The notes below the pieces were generated by a model. It did not search any database. It was not told where the DNA came from and was given only the letters and a program-made list of their open reading frames with translations. From positions 1-64,000 of the forward strand of contig NZ_JAGGOJ010000034.1 of NCBI RefSeq assembly GCF_018614575.1: a stretch of 64,000 bases of DNA, in the 5' to 3' direction. A program made the translations under genes and the position numbers. Below, piece after piece: positions 7,100 through 15,988 of the stretch. The DNA comes from Streptomyces sp. ISL-10. GTDB lineage: Bacteria; Actinomycetota; Actinomycetes; Streptomycetales; Streptomycetaceae. Position 1 is the stretch's first letter. Every line of letters begins with the position of its first letter.

Positions 7100-9331
7100 C
7101 TACTTCGCGGCCCGCTTCTTGTTGCGCTCCGTGACGGCGTCGATGATGTGCTGGCGCTCGATGCCGCGGCGGTTGGCGCCCTTGCCGGTCTCTGTCTTGC
7201 CCCACACCTGGTCCGTCTTGATGCCGTAGGGCTTGAGCGCGGCGGCGAGCTGGTCGGCCTTGGCGCGGCCCTCCAGGGCGGCCCACTCGCCGTACGCCTC
7301 CGGGTTCAGCTCCGCGAGGCGGTCGACGACGGTCTCGGACCAGACCTTGTCTTCCTTGCGGCCCAGCACGGCGGCCACGTCGTTCAGGATCGCGTCGGCG
7401 TTGCGGGCGGCGGTGACCTCTCCGGCAGCGTCGCCGGTCAAGGTCCCCTCGTCCTCGCGCAGCGCGCGGGCGCGGGTCAGGATGCTGTCGGCGTCGCGGC
7501 CGTCCGCGAGATACGTGCGCACGATGCCGGAATCATCCGACATGCCCTTGAGCAGCCCCACGCCCTTGTGGGACTTGAGCAGGCGGGATGCGTCCAGGCC
7601 TTCGCTGTAGGAGCCCGCACCGAGGACCACGTCGGAGACCTGCCAGGAGCCGACCCGCAGGGAGAAGCGGGCCTGGTGCTGGTCGCGGAGGACCGAGGGG
7701 CAGGCGGTGTCGTCCGGCTTCTGTGTGGAGTTCATGACCGAGACGCCGACGGCCGGCGCGACGCGGGCGAGGTAGACCAGCAGCTCAAGGATGGTCTTGC
7801 CGTGCACGGGGTGCTGCAGGTACTCCTGCACCTCGTCCACGACCACCAGCGTGAGCGGCATGTTCAGCTTCTTGTCCCGGCTGATCTCCGGGGTCAGCTT
7901 GCCCTCCGGGCAGATGTGCAGCGGCAGTTCCGACAGCCGGTGGTAGCGGTCCTCCACATCGGCCTTCAGCTCCATCAGCGCGGACACCATGTGCTCCACG
8001 GGATCGAAGCCGTTGCGGGGCACGATGCCGAACCCGATACGGTGCGCGACCTTGGTGAACGCGCGCCAGTCCGGCGACGCCTTCCCATCGAACACGATCA
8101 GCCGCACGTGCGGGTCCAGCGCCGCCGCGAGGGCGATCGTGCGGGCGGAGAACGTCTTGCCCTGCCGCGGAACGGCACCGACCAGCAGCGACAGCCACAG
8201 CATCGTGGCCATGACCGGGTTTCCCCGCTCGTCCACGCCCCACGGGAACGGCTTCCAGAAGTCGACCCGCGTCGCTCCGAGCAGCGGCGTACGCCCGGCC
8301 GGGACCGCGAGCGGGTCACGGTCGGCGATCCAGTAGGACACGCGCCTGCCGCTCGTCTCGTCCTTGTCGAGGAAGAGCTGCGTGGGGGCGATGTCCAGGC
8401 CCGACGCGAGGCGCGTACGGGCGGAGACTGCGTCCTCGAACGTCTTTCCGTACGGCAGGTCGACCACGACGCGCCAGCCGTCCCCGTCGCGGCCGATCGG
8501 CCGCGGGAAGGCGATGGACTGGTCCTTGCTGGTCAGCTTGGCCGCGTCGTGGGCGCGGATGACGATGTCCGAGGACAGCTTGCGCTTGCGGAACGTCACC
8601 TTCGCCCGGTCGATCAGCGGCCGGTCGGCCGGCGCCCCCGCGATGCCGAGAACGGTCGTCAGCGTCGCCACCGAAAACAGCAGCAGCCACGACGGCGCCA
8701 TGACGTACAGAGTGAGAGCGGCAACCAGGCCAATGATGCCGCCCACGGTGGCGATGATGCCGCGCAGCTTCACCCGCGCGTCCCGCTGCCGCGAGAGCTT
8801 CAGGTACTCGCCCGCATCTTCCGTACGCACGGCCGCAAGGCGCAGCGCCTTGCCCTCGGCGTCGGACACCCATCGGCCGACCGCAGTCGACCAGCGCCAC
8901 GCACCGCGCGGCGAGTAGGCCAGCAGCTTCGGCGTGTAGACGCAGGGCAGGCGCAGCGCGTGGTACCCGACCATCGTCGAGTAGTGCCGCACCGCCCACC
9001 GCCGGACTGCCTTGCGCTGGTCGGGCAGTTTCACCCAGTCCGGCAGCACCGTCGGGCGGGCCTTGTCCTTGGCCTCCATCCACTCGCTGACGGACGGCGG
9101 GTACTTCTCGCGCGGCGGGTCGACCGGATCGCCCTCGGCGACCTGGGCGTCGTCCTCTTCGGCGTCGTCGGGAATCTGCGCTTCCCACTCGCCGGGCTTC
9201 ACCTCGCCCAGCGCAGGCGGCTCGCCCGCAGTCGCCTTGCGGGCAGGGAACGGCAGGATGGCCGCCGTCTCGCTGCTGGTCTCGGTGCCGTCCGGCTCTT
9301 CCGGCGGGTCGATGGTGGGGATCTCGGACAC
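7100..9331 (-). CDS. traB: FtsK/SpoIIIE-like conjugative DNA translocase TraB
   Basis: The 743-aa protein would pump double-stranded plasmid DNA between mycelial cells, the single-protein conjugation mechanism of Streptomyces. The N-terminal third is acidic and then holds a membrane region (GLVAALTLYVMAPSWLLLFSV, residues about 200-230). The Walker A loop is GAVPRQGKT at about 385-393 and the Walker B is LTLVVVDEVQEY. The C-terminus contains a winged-helix-like region that would bind the transfer repeats. It overlaps neither neighbour and is followed directly by the CTAGCGA cluster. Confidence 0.93.
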   Translation of the reverse strand: MSEIPTIDPPEEPDGTETSSETAAILPFPARKATAGEPPALGEVKPGEWEAQIPDDAEEDDAQVAEGDPVDPPREKYPPSVSEWMEAKDKARPTVLPDWVKLPDQRKAVRRWAVRHYSTMVGYHALRLPCVYTPKLLAYSPRGAWRWSTAVGRWVSDAEGKALRLAAVRTEDAGEYLKLSRQRDARVKLRGIIATVGGIIGLVAALTLYVMAPSWLLLFSVATLTTVLGIAGAPADRPLIDRAKVTFRKRKLSSDIVIRAHDAAKLTSKDQSIAFPRPIGRDGDGWRVVVDLPYGKTFEDAVSARTRLASGLDIAPTQLFLDKDETSGRRVSYWIADRDPLAVPAGRTPLLGATRVDFWKPFPWGVDERGNPVMATMLWLSLLVGAVPRQGKTFSARTIALAAALDPHVRLIVFDGKASPDWRAFTKVAHRIGFGIVPRNGFDPVEHMVSALMELKADVEDRYHRLSELPLHICPEGKLTPEISRDKKLNMPLTLVVVDEVQEYLQHPVHGKTILELLVYLARVAPAVGVSVMNSTQKPDDTACPSVLRDQHQARFSLRVGSWQVSDVVLGAGSYSEGLDASRLLKSHKGVGLLKGMSDDSGIVRTYLADGRDADSILTRARALREDEGTLTGDAAGEVTAARNADAILNDVAAVLGRKEDKVWSETVVDRLAELNPEAYGEWAALEGRAKADQLAAALKPYGIKTDQVWGKTETGKGANRRGIERQHIIDAVTERNKKRAAK

Positions 9332-9354
9332 GGTGGATCACTCCTTTCACAAGG

Positions 9355-9744
9355 TCAGGCAGCAGTCGTCTGGTCTTGCGGGTAGGCGCAGGTCACGCAC
9401 ATGCCGAGCGAGGTCGGGATGCAGTAACCGGCATCGATCGAGCACTGCGGGCATGTGCGCCGTGCACTCATCGCCTTGGCGAGCGCGGCGGCGCGACCGG
9501 GCGTCATGGGCCGTACGGGCTTGGCCTGGTCGATCCGGTAGAGGTAGGCGACCAGCACCCCGGACTTGCGCCGGCGGGCGCGGCGCATCACCTGCGCGGC
9601 GATGGGCTGCCCGCCGGGCCGTAAGCCGCGGGCCCGGAGTTGGCGGCGGGTGGCGTAGCCGTCCGGGGCGAACTTCCACGGGAAGGTGGGAACGCCGAAC
9701 GTCGTCCCGTCCGGGTCGAAGCACTTGCCGAACGAGGGAGACAT
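9355..9744 (-). CDS. RRQRL-type zinc finger protein of AICEs
   Basis: The 129-aa protein starts MSPSFGKCFDPDGTTFGVPTFPWKF and contains GYATRRQLRARGLRPGGQ, the hallmark of small AICE proteins of this class. A C-terminal zinc ribbon follows with CPQCSIDAGYCI and CVTCAYP. Element C carries a close homologue at 51701-52090 in the same place between the DUF2637 gene and the spread genes. It starts one base inside the stop of the DUF2637 gene (TGATG). The molecular role is unknown. Confidence 0.8.
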   Translation of the reverse strand: MSPSFGKCFDPDGTTFGVPTFPWKFAPDGYATRRQLRARGLRPGGQPIAAQVMRRARRRKSGVLVAYLYRIDQAKPVRPMTPGRAAALAKAMSARRTCPQCSIDAGYCIPTSLGMCVTCAYPQDQTTAA

Positions 9745-10835
9745 CAGGCAGCCACCTCATCCAGCCCGTCACCGGCGGCGCGCTCAGCCTTGAGCGCGTC
9801 GCGCAGCATGCGGCCGTTCGCAGACGACGTGCGGACCGCCTTGCGAATCCCCTCGGCCGTCAGCTCGACGTCCGACCAGTCGGCCGTAGCCGACCGGGCC
9901 TCATCGAGCAGTTGCTCCGGGGTGCGGACCAGTCGGGGCGTACGCGCCGACTGAGGTACCCGACCGGTCGCCCGGCGGGGAGCCGACTCCACAGCGGCAA
10001 CCGCCCGCGCCGGAGCCGACTCGGCCGGATCCGTGGCTGCTACCGGGTCGGCCGACTCAGCGGCGTCGACCAGCTTGGGGTCGGCCGACGGGAGAGCGGG
10101 AAGCGTTGCCGCTTCCGCTACCGGCTCGGGGGCCGACTTTCGCAGGTCAGACCCCAACCGATTTACAGTAGAGTCTTGCGCTTCGTCCTGGTATGCGGGG
10201 GCGGTGAACATGGCCGCGAGGGCGGCGTCCGCGCCGCCGGTCACGCGCTCGCGCTGGATGTCCAGCAGTCGCACACCGAGGGACGCATCCCCCAAGCCGA
10301 CCTTGCGGGCCAGCCTCCAGGACTTGCGTTCCGACGCCTTCTTGACCCGCCGGTCGGGGTGGTTCGCCGCGCGGGCCCGGTGGTAGGCGAGCGCGCGCAC
10401 GACGGCGGCCGCCTTCACCTCTGCCTCGATGTCGCGCCCGTCCTGGTGGACCACGATGCGGCGAGCCAGGAACGCCATGCCTTCCGCCGACACGCACATG
10501 CCCATCGGAGTCACGGCGTAGATCACGGTGCGGCCCGGATCGTCGGCGGCCATGGCCGCCATCACCGACGCCGCGGCGGGCAGCGCCCACAAGCCCAACC
10601 GGACGATCACCGGCGAGGACTGCCCCAGCATCGTCAGCCCGAGCAGCACCAGCGCCAGAACCGCGGTCGCGCCCTCACCGGCCGCTACCGCACCCAGCGC
10701 CGTACCCGAGCCGTAGGCGCGGCTGATGTTGCTGAACGTCCCCACGCCACCGGCCACACCAGTGGCGAGCATGGGCACGAACGCGGCGACTAGAACAACC
10801 TTCTGTGCCTTCGTCAGCATCCTGCGCTCGTTCAT
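9744..10835 (-). CDS. DUF2637 membrane protein (Spd-like)
   Basis: I placed the start at the ATG at 10835, where TGATG couples it to the upstream gene. The 363-aa product begins MNERRMLTKAQKVVLVAAF and has four TM segments in the first 130 residues (VVLVAAFVPMLATGVAGGVG, ATAVLALVLLGLTML, IVRLGLWALPAAASVMAAM and another after it). A long Ala/Pro/Ser-rich linker leads to a C-terminal helix-turn-helix-like block (DVELTAEGIRKAVRTSSANGRMLRDALKAERA). That block is nearly repeated in the element C homologue at 50829-51701. It probably has a role in plasmid spread. Confidence 0.82.
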   Translation of the reverse strand: MNERRMLTKAQKVVLVAAFVPMLATGVAGGVGTFSNISRAYGSGTALGAVAAGEGATAVLALVLLGLTMLGQSSPVIVRLGLWALPAAASVMAAMAADDPGRTVIYAVTPMGMCVSAEGMAFLARRIVVHQDGRDIEAEVKAAAVVRALAYHRARAANHPDRRVKKASERKSWRLARKVGLGDASLGVRLLDIQRERVTGGADAALAAMFTAPAYQDEAQDSTVNRLGSDLRKSAPEPVAEAATLPALPSADPKLVDAAESADPVAATDPAESAPARAVAAVESAPRRATGRVPQSARTPRLVRTPEQLLDEARSATADWSDVELTAEGIRKAVRTSSANGRMLRDALKAERAAGDGLDEVAA

Positions 10836-11152
10836 CACGCCGCTTCCCCCGTTCCGGAGAAACGGCCGGCCGCGCGAGCCGAGCGCAGGAACGGCACCGT
10901 GCGGGTCAGCGCGTCGGCGTACAGGGCATCCCACGCGGCAACCTCGTCACCCCCCTCGCCCTGCGCCGCGAGGTCGGCGATGACCTCGCGAGCCACGTCC
11001 AGGCGAGCCGCCCGCTCCTGCGGGGTCTCGGGCCCCAGCGGACCGCGGAACAGGTCCACGTCGATACCGGCGGGCAGCTCGTCAAAGCCGAGCGCAAGCT
11101 CTTCGAACTCAGCCGCGTTCGCAGCCTCGTGACTACCTATGTACGTACGCAT
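10835..11152 (-). CDS. First gene of the AICE 1 operon, 105-aa hypothetical protein
   Basis: The ATG at 11152 has GGGAG 8 bases upstream and gives a 105-aa protein starting MRTYIGSHEAANAAEFEEL. A TTG further up is possible but weaker. The sequence is acidic and helical (EFEELALGFDELPAG and RAARLDVAREVIADLAA) with no recognised domain. As the first gene after the divergent regulatory region it could be a transfer-control protein, but nothing proves it. Confidence 0.65.
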   Translation of the reverse strand: MRTYIGSHEAANAAEFEELALGFDELPAGIDVDLFRGPLGPETPQERAARLDVAREVIADLAAQGEGGDEVAAWDALYADALTRTVPFLRSARAAGRFSGTGEAA

Positions 11153-11554
11153 GCGGATCTCCCAAGTCGGAGGGACGGAGATGCCGGGCAACGGTCGCGG
11201 CCTTGGAGAGAGGCGACCGACCCAGCGTTAGAGCCCTGTGCATCCGGCTCCCCTCAGCCCCGCCCGTACGGCTCAAGCACCGGACGGGCGAGGGGGCCAC
11301 CGGCCGCAGCGCCGAAGCGCTGCGGTGGGGTTGTGGTTGCGCTGTTCATCACGCGGGCCAGGTGGTCCACGCGGCCGCCTACTTGGCCGAGGAGAGGCGG
11401 CGTGATCCCCATTCAGTTGTCAAGGAACAGACGCTTCCTTCGGGCCCGTTTCACGGGGCCTTCCGGGCGCAAGTGGTGCAGGGTTCGCGCGGCTCCGTCG
11501 TCGCAGACGGGCATAGAGCGAGAGCACGGGACACTCCATAAGAGATCCTGTCCT
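11153..11554. other. Intergenic leader between the transfer operon and the GntR gene
   Basis: About 400 bases with no convincing gene. The open frames here have poor third-position bias and no ribosome sites. The stretch must hold the promoter of the leftward operon, but I could not point to certain -35/-10 boxes. Confidence 0.4.
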
Positions 11555-11574
11555 CAACTCCTCTTAAGGAGTTG
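11555..11574. promoter_or_regulatory. Operator 1 of the GntR regulator
   Basis: CAACTCCTCTTAAGGAGTTG has 8-bp arms around CTTA and lies 90 bases before the GntR start. A second near-copy follows 51 bases on. Autoregulation by the adjacent GntR protein is inferred, as for KorSA/TraR-like regulators. Confidence 0.65.
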
Positions 11575-11605
11575 CTCCGACTATGGCGGACGCGCCAGGA
11601 GTCGT

Positions 11606-11625
11606 CAACTCCTCTTGAGGACTTA
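11606..11625. promoter_or_regulatory. Operator 2 of the GntR regulator
   Basis: CAACTCCTCTTGAGGACTTA matches operator 1 at 16 of 20 positions. The left arm is identical and the right arm is degenerate, so it is likely a weaker site. It lies 38 bases before the start codon. Confidence 0.6.
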
Positions 11626-11663
11626 TCCTGAGACGGTCAACAAGCAGGGATGGTGAGCCCCCG

Positions 11664-12452
11664 ATGGCTAAGCAGTACGAGCGGATTGCCGAGCAACTGC
11701 GCGAGCGCATCCGCGCTGGTGAGCTAAAGCCTGGTCAGCGGCTGCCCGCTGAGACGGCGCTCGCGAAGGAGTACAAGACGAGCCTGCCGACGATGCGCGA
11801 CGCGCTCGCGCTACTGCTCTCAGAAGGGCTGATCGACAAGAAGCATGGGGTGGGCAACTTCGTGCGGAAGCCTCGGAAGCTGGTGCAACGCGACAACGCC
11901 CGCCACCAGTGGGAGAAGGATCGCGCCCGCGTGTCCCGGGAAGAGCGTCAGGCTACGGGGGCGACTGAGCACGACACCGGGCTTACCGTGTCGGATCTCA
12001 TCTTCAGTGCGACCTACAGCGACGTGCCGGCCAACGAGGACCTAGCGGCTCAGTTCGGGGTGCCGGTTGGGACACTCCTGCTTGAGAGGGTCTACCGCAC
12101 CAACCACCGCGAGGAAGATTCGCCCTTCAACATCGCTCGCTCGTACCTGGTGCGAGACATGGTGGCTGCCAACCCGGACCTCCTTGACCAGTCGAAAGAA
12201 CCCTGGCCGGGCGGAACACAGAATCAGCTCCACACGGTCGGCATCGAACTGGACCGCATCGTCGAGCGCATCACCGCGCGTCCGCCCACAGTGGAGGAGA
12301 GCGAGGAACTGGGACTGCAAGGTGGTGTGGCCGTGGTCGTCCTCCGGAAGACTTCGATCGACACGCAAGGCCGAGTAGTGGAGGTATCAGACGTGACACT
12401 CCCCGGCGATCGGACGGAACTGATCTTCAGGACTCACCTGGCCAGGTGGTGA
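11664..12452 (+). CDS. GntR/HutC-family transcriptional regulator (KorSA/TraR-like)
   Basis: The 262-aa protein starts MAKQYERIAEQLRERIRAGE and has the winged HTH of the GntR family (PGQRLPAETALAKEYKTSLPTMRDALALLLSEGLI). A UTRA-like effector domain follows from about residue 95 (LLLERVYRTNH and GGVAVVVLRKTSID). In AICEs such regulators repress transfer and replication genes. It stands divergent from the whole AICE 1 operon with two operator-like repeats before it. The next gene starts 2 bases after its stop. Confidence 0.88.
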   Translation: MAKQYERIAEQLRERIRAGELKPGQRLPAETALAKEYKTSLPTMRDALALLLSEGLIDKKHGVGNFVRKPRKLVQRDNARHQWEKDRARVSREERQATGATEHDTGLTVSDLIFSATYSDVPANEDLAAQFGVPVGTLLLERVYRTNHREEDSPFNIARSYLVRDMVAANPDLLDQSKEPWPGGTQNQLHTVGIELDRIVERITARPPTVEESEELGLQGGVAVVVLRKTSIDTQGRVVEVSDVTLPGDRTELIFRTHLARW

Positions 12453-12454
12453 GG

Positions 12455-13213
12455 ATGACCCGTCGCATCTCTGTCATCACTGCTGTACACGCACCGGCAG
12501 CTCATCACCTTCCGGACGCCTACAAGTCGCTCTGCGAGCAGCAATTGCCCGACGGGTGGGACTGGCAGTGGGTCATCCAAGAGGATGGGGAAACCGACGC
12601 CGTCGCGCCGTATGTACCGGATGACACCCGCATCAGCTTTGGCCAGGGCCGCCCCGGCCGTGCCGGCGTAGCCCGGACTCTGGCGCTCTCCCGCGCAACG
12701 GGCGAGTTCATCAAGGTCCTCGACGCCGACGACATGCTGACTCCCGGCGCCCTCGCCCGAGATCTGGCCGCCCTCACTGAGACTCCATCTCTCGGCTGGG
12801 CTACCTCGCGGGTGCTTGACCTGCTGCCCGACGGCTCGACCGTGGGGTTTGACCAGGATCCTCCCCAGGGCCCCATCGAGCGCGGAGCCGTCCTCAGCCA
12901 TTGGCAGGCTCACGACTTCCGCGCGCAGGTGCACCCGGCCACGCTGTTCGCTCGCCGTGACCTGGTCTTGGCCCTCGGGGGGTGGATGGCGCTCCCGGCT
13001 TCAGAAGACACTGGGCTGCTACTCGCGCTGAGCGCGGTATCCCGCGGCTGGTTCACCTCGGAGACGGGGCTCCTCTACAGGAAGTGGCCTGGCCAGGTGA
13101 CCAACCATGCCTCGCACACCCACGAGGGTGAGCGAGCGGCCCGCATGGCTGTCGTTGAAGCGCGCGCCACTGTCCTCGCGGGCCTCACCGGTTGGCGATT
13201 CGGCGAGGACTGA
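12455..13213 (+). CDS. GT2-family glycosyltransferase, cargo of AICE 1
   Basis: The 252-aa protein (ATG at 12455; GTGs at 12446 and 12449 are alternatives) has the GT-A fold start RRISVITAVHAPAAHHLPDA. It has the DxD region KVLDADDMLTPGAL and an acceptor-side acidic motif ASEDTGLLLAL. There is no TM segment. The 2-base spacing to the GntR gene means it is cotranscribed with the regulator, which is unusual for an AICE. Its acceptor is unknown; modification of a peptide, a regulator or a cell-wall polymer are all possible. Confidence 0.8.
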   Translation: MTRRISVITAVHAPAAHHLPDAYKSLCEQQLPDGWDWQWVIQEDGETDAVAPYVPDDTRISFGQGRPGRAGVARTLALSRATGEFIKVLDADDMLTPGALARDLAALTETPSLGWATSRVLDLLPDGSTVGFDQDPPQGPIERGAVLSHWQAHDFRAQVHPATLFARRDLVLALGGWMALPASEDTGLLLALSAVSRGWFTSETGLLYRKWPGQVTNHASHTHEGERAARMAVVEARATVLAGLTGWRFGED

Positions 13214-13774
13214 TCAGGGCTCCAGTTCATCGCGGGTGCGCGGGAGTACCAGGTCCCGCGCCCCGTGCTCCTCCCCGTGGAAGTTGCCGCTCACGCCCAG
13301 ATCATCCCGAGCCGCCTCATGGAAGCGGTTGATGGCCTGAAAGGCGGTCTTATGAAGCTGACGCCATTCCTCCAACGACCCATCGGTAGTGCCCCTCGCA
13401 CGCCAGTCGATGGCGTGGGCAGCGGCGTTCAACTTGTGAGCCGCCTCGACAACCCCGTCCTCGGCGAGCAGCATCACCCGCTCGAAGGCGCGCCCGCGAC
13501 TACCTTCGGCATCGGCAAGAGCAAGCGCCAGCTCTCGCTCGCTCCGCTCGATGTCACGCATACCCTTCCGCACCTCGTAGAGGAGGACGGAAGCGTAAAT
13601 GCAGGTGCGCACCCGATCGACGTAGTCGGCGTAGGCATCGAGCTTTCGCTCATCCCACCGCGTAAGCATCGTGTACCGGGTCCGCTGACGCTCCATCCGA
13701 TGGTTCGTGAAGTGCGTGGTTAAACCGCCCAGCAGCACAGCCGCGATGGTCACGAGCTGACCCGCGATGTCCAT
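13214..13774 (-). CDS. Membrane-anchored helical protein, unknown function
   Basis: The 186-aa protein starts MDIAGQLVTIAAVLLGGLTT, a single N-terminal TM segment. A long helical cytoplasmic part follows (RYTMLTRWDERKLDAYADYV), with a middle region rich in charged heptads. Similar one-TM proteins are common in Streptomyces, but no function is known to me. It is convergent with the glycosyltransferase, the two stops being adjacent. Confidence 0.7.
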   Translation of the reverse strand: MDIAGQLVTIAAVLLGGLTTHFTNHRMERQRTRYTMLTRWDERKLDAYADYVDRVRTCIYASVLLYEVRKGMRDIERSERELALALADAEGSRGRAFERVMLLAEDGVVEAAHKLNAAAHAIDWRARGTTDGSLEEWRQLHKTAFQAINRFHEAARDDLGVSGNFHGEEHGARDLVLPRTRDELEP

Positions 13775-13841
13775 TGATCCCCCAGCTTCAACAGCGTGAC
13801 CAGCGGATCATAGGGCGATCAAGGAAGCCATGGACACATCA

Positions 13842-13863
13842 CCTAAGAAGTCATCTCATTTGG
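13842..13863 (+). repeat. Left terminal inverted repeat of the IS-like unit
   Basis: It reads CCTAAGAAGTCATCTCATTT and continues GG. It pairs with the right repeat with one mismatch (A/T at the fourth base). Confidence 0.75.
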
Positions 13864-13898
13864 AACGTACCGAGCTGCGCGGGCCTTCGTGGTGCGGT

Positions 13899-13932
13899 CG
13901 TGGCCCTGCCTCGGGTTGAGGTCAGGGCCACG
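13899..13932. terminator. Hairpin downstream of the YVTN gene
   Basis: CGTGGCCCTG and CAGGGCCACG form a perfect 10-bp stem around a 14-base loop, which can extend the stem through CCTC/GAGG. It stands about 100 bases after the leftward propeller gene. There is no T-run, so it could also be a stabilising hairpin. Confidence 0.55.
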
Positions 13933-14039
13933 AGTCGTGAAGGAGGTGACATGCCCTGGTGGGGCATGTTGTAGGGGTGATCAGTTGCGGGGTTGCGGGA
14001 GGCGGGGATCTGCCGGGGCTTGGCCGCGCAGGGTCACGT

Positions 14040-15497
14040 TCATGTCCTGGCGGCCGGCGTGAGTGCCTGGCCGGGGATGACGCTCATGCCTTCCGAATTC
14101 TCCGGTTCTGACGGCCATCCGGACCTGCTGTGATCCGTGCAGACGGTGGCGGTGGCGGGTTCGTGGGTGTCGTCGCCGGCGAAGGTGGCGGTGTAGCAGG
14201 TGTCGTTGTCCTGCTTGCGCGGGACCTTGCAGGTGGCCTTGCCCCTGCTGTCGGTGGTGTCGGTGCACAGCAGGACGGAGTCGGTGGTGAAGTCGATGGG
14301 CTTACCTGCCAGGGGCCGGCCCTCGGCGGTCAGCTTGGCCTGCAGAGTGAGGCCATGCCTGCCCCCGGCGCCCAGGGCCTCCACGGCGTCCTTCCCCTTC
14401 TTCTTCTTCTCGGCCCTCAGGGTCAGCCTGGTCGGAGTCCGCTCAGCGGCGACGGTCCCGATCGCCACCCCCTCGGGGCCGTCGCCCACGGGGACGGTGG
14501 CGATGACCGTGTTCGTGGCCGTGTCGATCACCGACACGTTGTCCAAGCCGGCGTCGGTGACGTAGACGCGGGAGCCGTCTGGAGTGACCGCCACGCCGAG
14601 GGGGTTGGCTCCGACGGGGACGGTGGCCACGACGGTGTTGGTGGCGGTATCGATCACCGACACACTGCTCGAGGAGAAGTTGGCGACGTAGACGCGGGTG
14701 CCGTCCGGGGTCACCGCCACACCCTGGGGGAAGTCGCCGACGGGGACGGTGGCCACGACGGTGTTGGTGGCCGTGTCGATGACCGACACGCTGTCCGAGC
14801 CGACGCTGGCGACGTAGACGCGGGTGCCGTCCGGGGTGATCGCCACGCCCAGGGGTGCGTTGCCCACGGGGATGGTGGTGATGACGGTGTTGGTGGCGGT
14901 ATCGATCACGGGCACGCCGTCATCGCCGGGCTGGGTGACGTAGACGCGCGTGCCGTCCGGGGTGATCGCCACGCCCACGGGGGCCGCGCCAATGGGGACG
15001 GTGGCTACGACGGTGTTGGTGGCTGTGTCGATGACCGACACGCCGCCCGAGCCGCTGGTGACGTAGGCGCGGGTGCCGTCCGGGGTCACCGCCACGCCAA
15101 TGGGGTTGGCTCCGACGGTGACGGTAGCGACGACGGTGTTGGTGGCGGTATCGATGACCGACACTGTGGTTGTGTTGTTGTTGGCGACGTAGACGCGGGT
15201 GCCGTCCGGGGTGATCGCCACGCCCCGGGGCTGGTCGCCGACGGGGACGGTGGCCACGACGGTGTTTGTGGCCGTGTCGATCACCGACACGTCGTCCGAG
15301 AAAAAGTTGGCGACGTAGGCGAAGGTTCCCGTCTGCGCGGCGGCGGGCGTCGCCACGGCGAGCGGGACGGTCAGGCCAGCCAGCACCGCTAGTCCCGCCA
15401 ACCAGGCCCGCACCACGACCCACCACGAGCCCCCGCTCCCGCGACTTCGCCCCGTACTCCCCCGCCCCGGCGCCCCCGATACTGCGATACCGGACAT
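14040..15497 (-). CDS. Secreted seven-repeat YVTN beta-propeller protein with C-terminal Ig-like domain
   Basis: GGAGG 6 bases before the ATG at 15497 fixes the start, giving 485 aa. After a long basic N-region there is a signal peptide (VVVRAWLAGLAVLAGLTVPL, ending in ATPAAAQ). Seven repeats of about 42 residues follow, each with VSVIDTATNTVVATVPVG and GVAxTPDGTRVYVA, the YVTN lactonase-like propeller. The last ~110 residues resemble an Ig-like domain with three Cys (VLLCTDTTD, ATCKV, DTCYTATFAGDD). Such proteins are surface or secreted binders; a catalytic role is not supported. The repeats are almost identical in DNA, suggesting recent amplification or conversion. It is the passenger of the IS-like unit. 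Confidence 0.85.
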   Translation of the reverse strand: MSGIAVSGAPGRGSTGRSRGSGGSWWVVVRAWLAGLAVLAGLTVPLAVATPAAAQTGTFAYVANFFSDDVSVIDTATNTVVATVPVGDQPRGVAITPDGTRVYVANNNTTTVSVIDTATNTVVATVTVGANPIGVAVTPDGTRAYVTSGSGGVSVIDTATNTVVATVPIGAAPVGVAITPDGTRVYVTQPGDDGVPVIDTATNTVITTIPVGNAPLGVAITPDGTRVYVASVGSDSVSVIDTATNTVVATVPVGDFPQGVAVTPDGTRVYVANFSSSSVSVIDTATNTVVATVPVGANPLGVAVTPDGSRVYVTDAGLDNVSVIDTATNTVIATVPVGDGPEGVAIGTVAAERTPTRLTLRAEKKKKGKDAVEALGAGGRHGLTLQAKLTAEGRPLAGKPIDFTTDSVLLCTDTTDSRGKATCKVPRKQDNDTCYTATFAGDDTHEPATATVCTDHSRSGWPSEPENSEGMSVIPGQALTPAART

Positions 15498-15814
15498 CAA
15501 GACCTCCTGCAGTGCACGACACCGAAGTGCGTTCCAGTGCCCGAACGAACTCGGCGATCGATGCCCCGCCGTGGACGTCGGGCGTCGCCGCGGCACTGAA
15601 GATCGCCGCGGCCGACGCTAAGCGCCGTGCTCAGCACACAGCCCCACACCACCCCCAATGCGGGCCGTATGGACGACTCCGATCCCCCTTCGGAACCCGC
15701 CGCACTCCGCCGCTCCTCACCGAATCCCCCGCTTCACCCGGCCCAGCCCTGTCACATCGGCCGGACCGGCCCCCGACCGCTCCAGCGCGCCGCCCGCTTG
15801 AGCGGGCCGCCTTG

Positions 15815-15988
15815 ATGCAAGGGAGAAGCTTCCACCGCGGTCGGCAGCGGGTGGGGCGTCACCGCTGGACCATCGAGCGCACCATGGCGTGGGTCGCCGG
15901 CTGTCGCCGCCTCCACCTCCGCTACGAGCACAAAGCCGAACACTTCCTCGCCTGCACACTCATCTGCTACGGCAGACTCGCCAAATGA
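15815..15988 (+). pseudogene. C-terminal remnant of an IS5-family transposase
   Basis: The reading RHRWTIERTMAWVAGCRRLH, then YEHKAEHFLACTLICYGRLAK, is the classic C-terminus of Streptomyces IS5-type transposases. Upstream the frame loses similarity, so only about 58 codons remain and there is no DDE core. The stop codon lies inside the right inverted repeat. Confidence 0.85.

Noticed and set aside
7052..9385. A 777-codon frame on the plus strand opposite traB
   Set aside because: It is antisense to a clear TraB and reads as low-complexity Arg/Asp/His-rich sequence.
14490..15330. Regular ~126-base repeats that could suggest a CRISPR array
   Set aside because: The units are coding, run without unique spacers and encode propeller blades. 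No cas gene is present.
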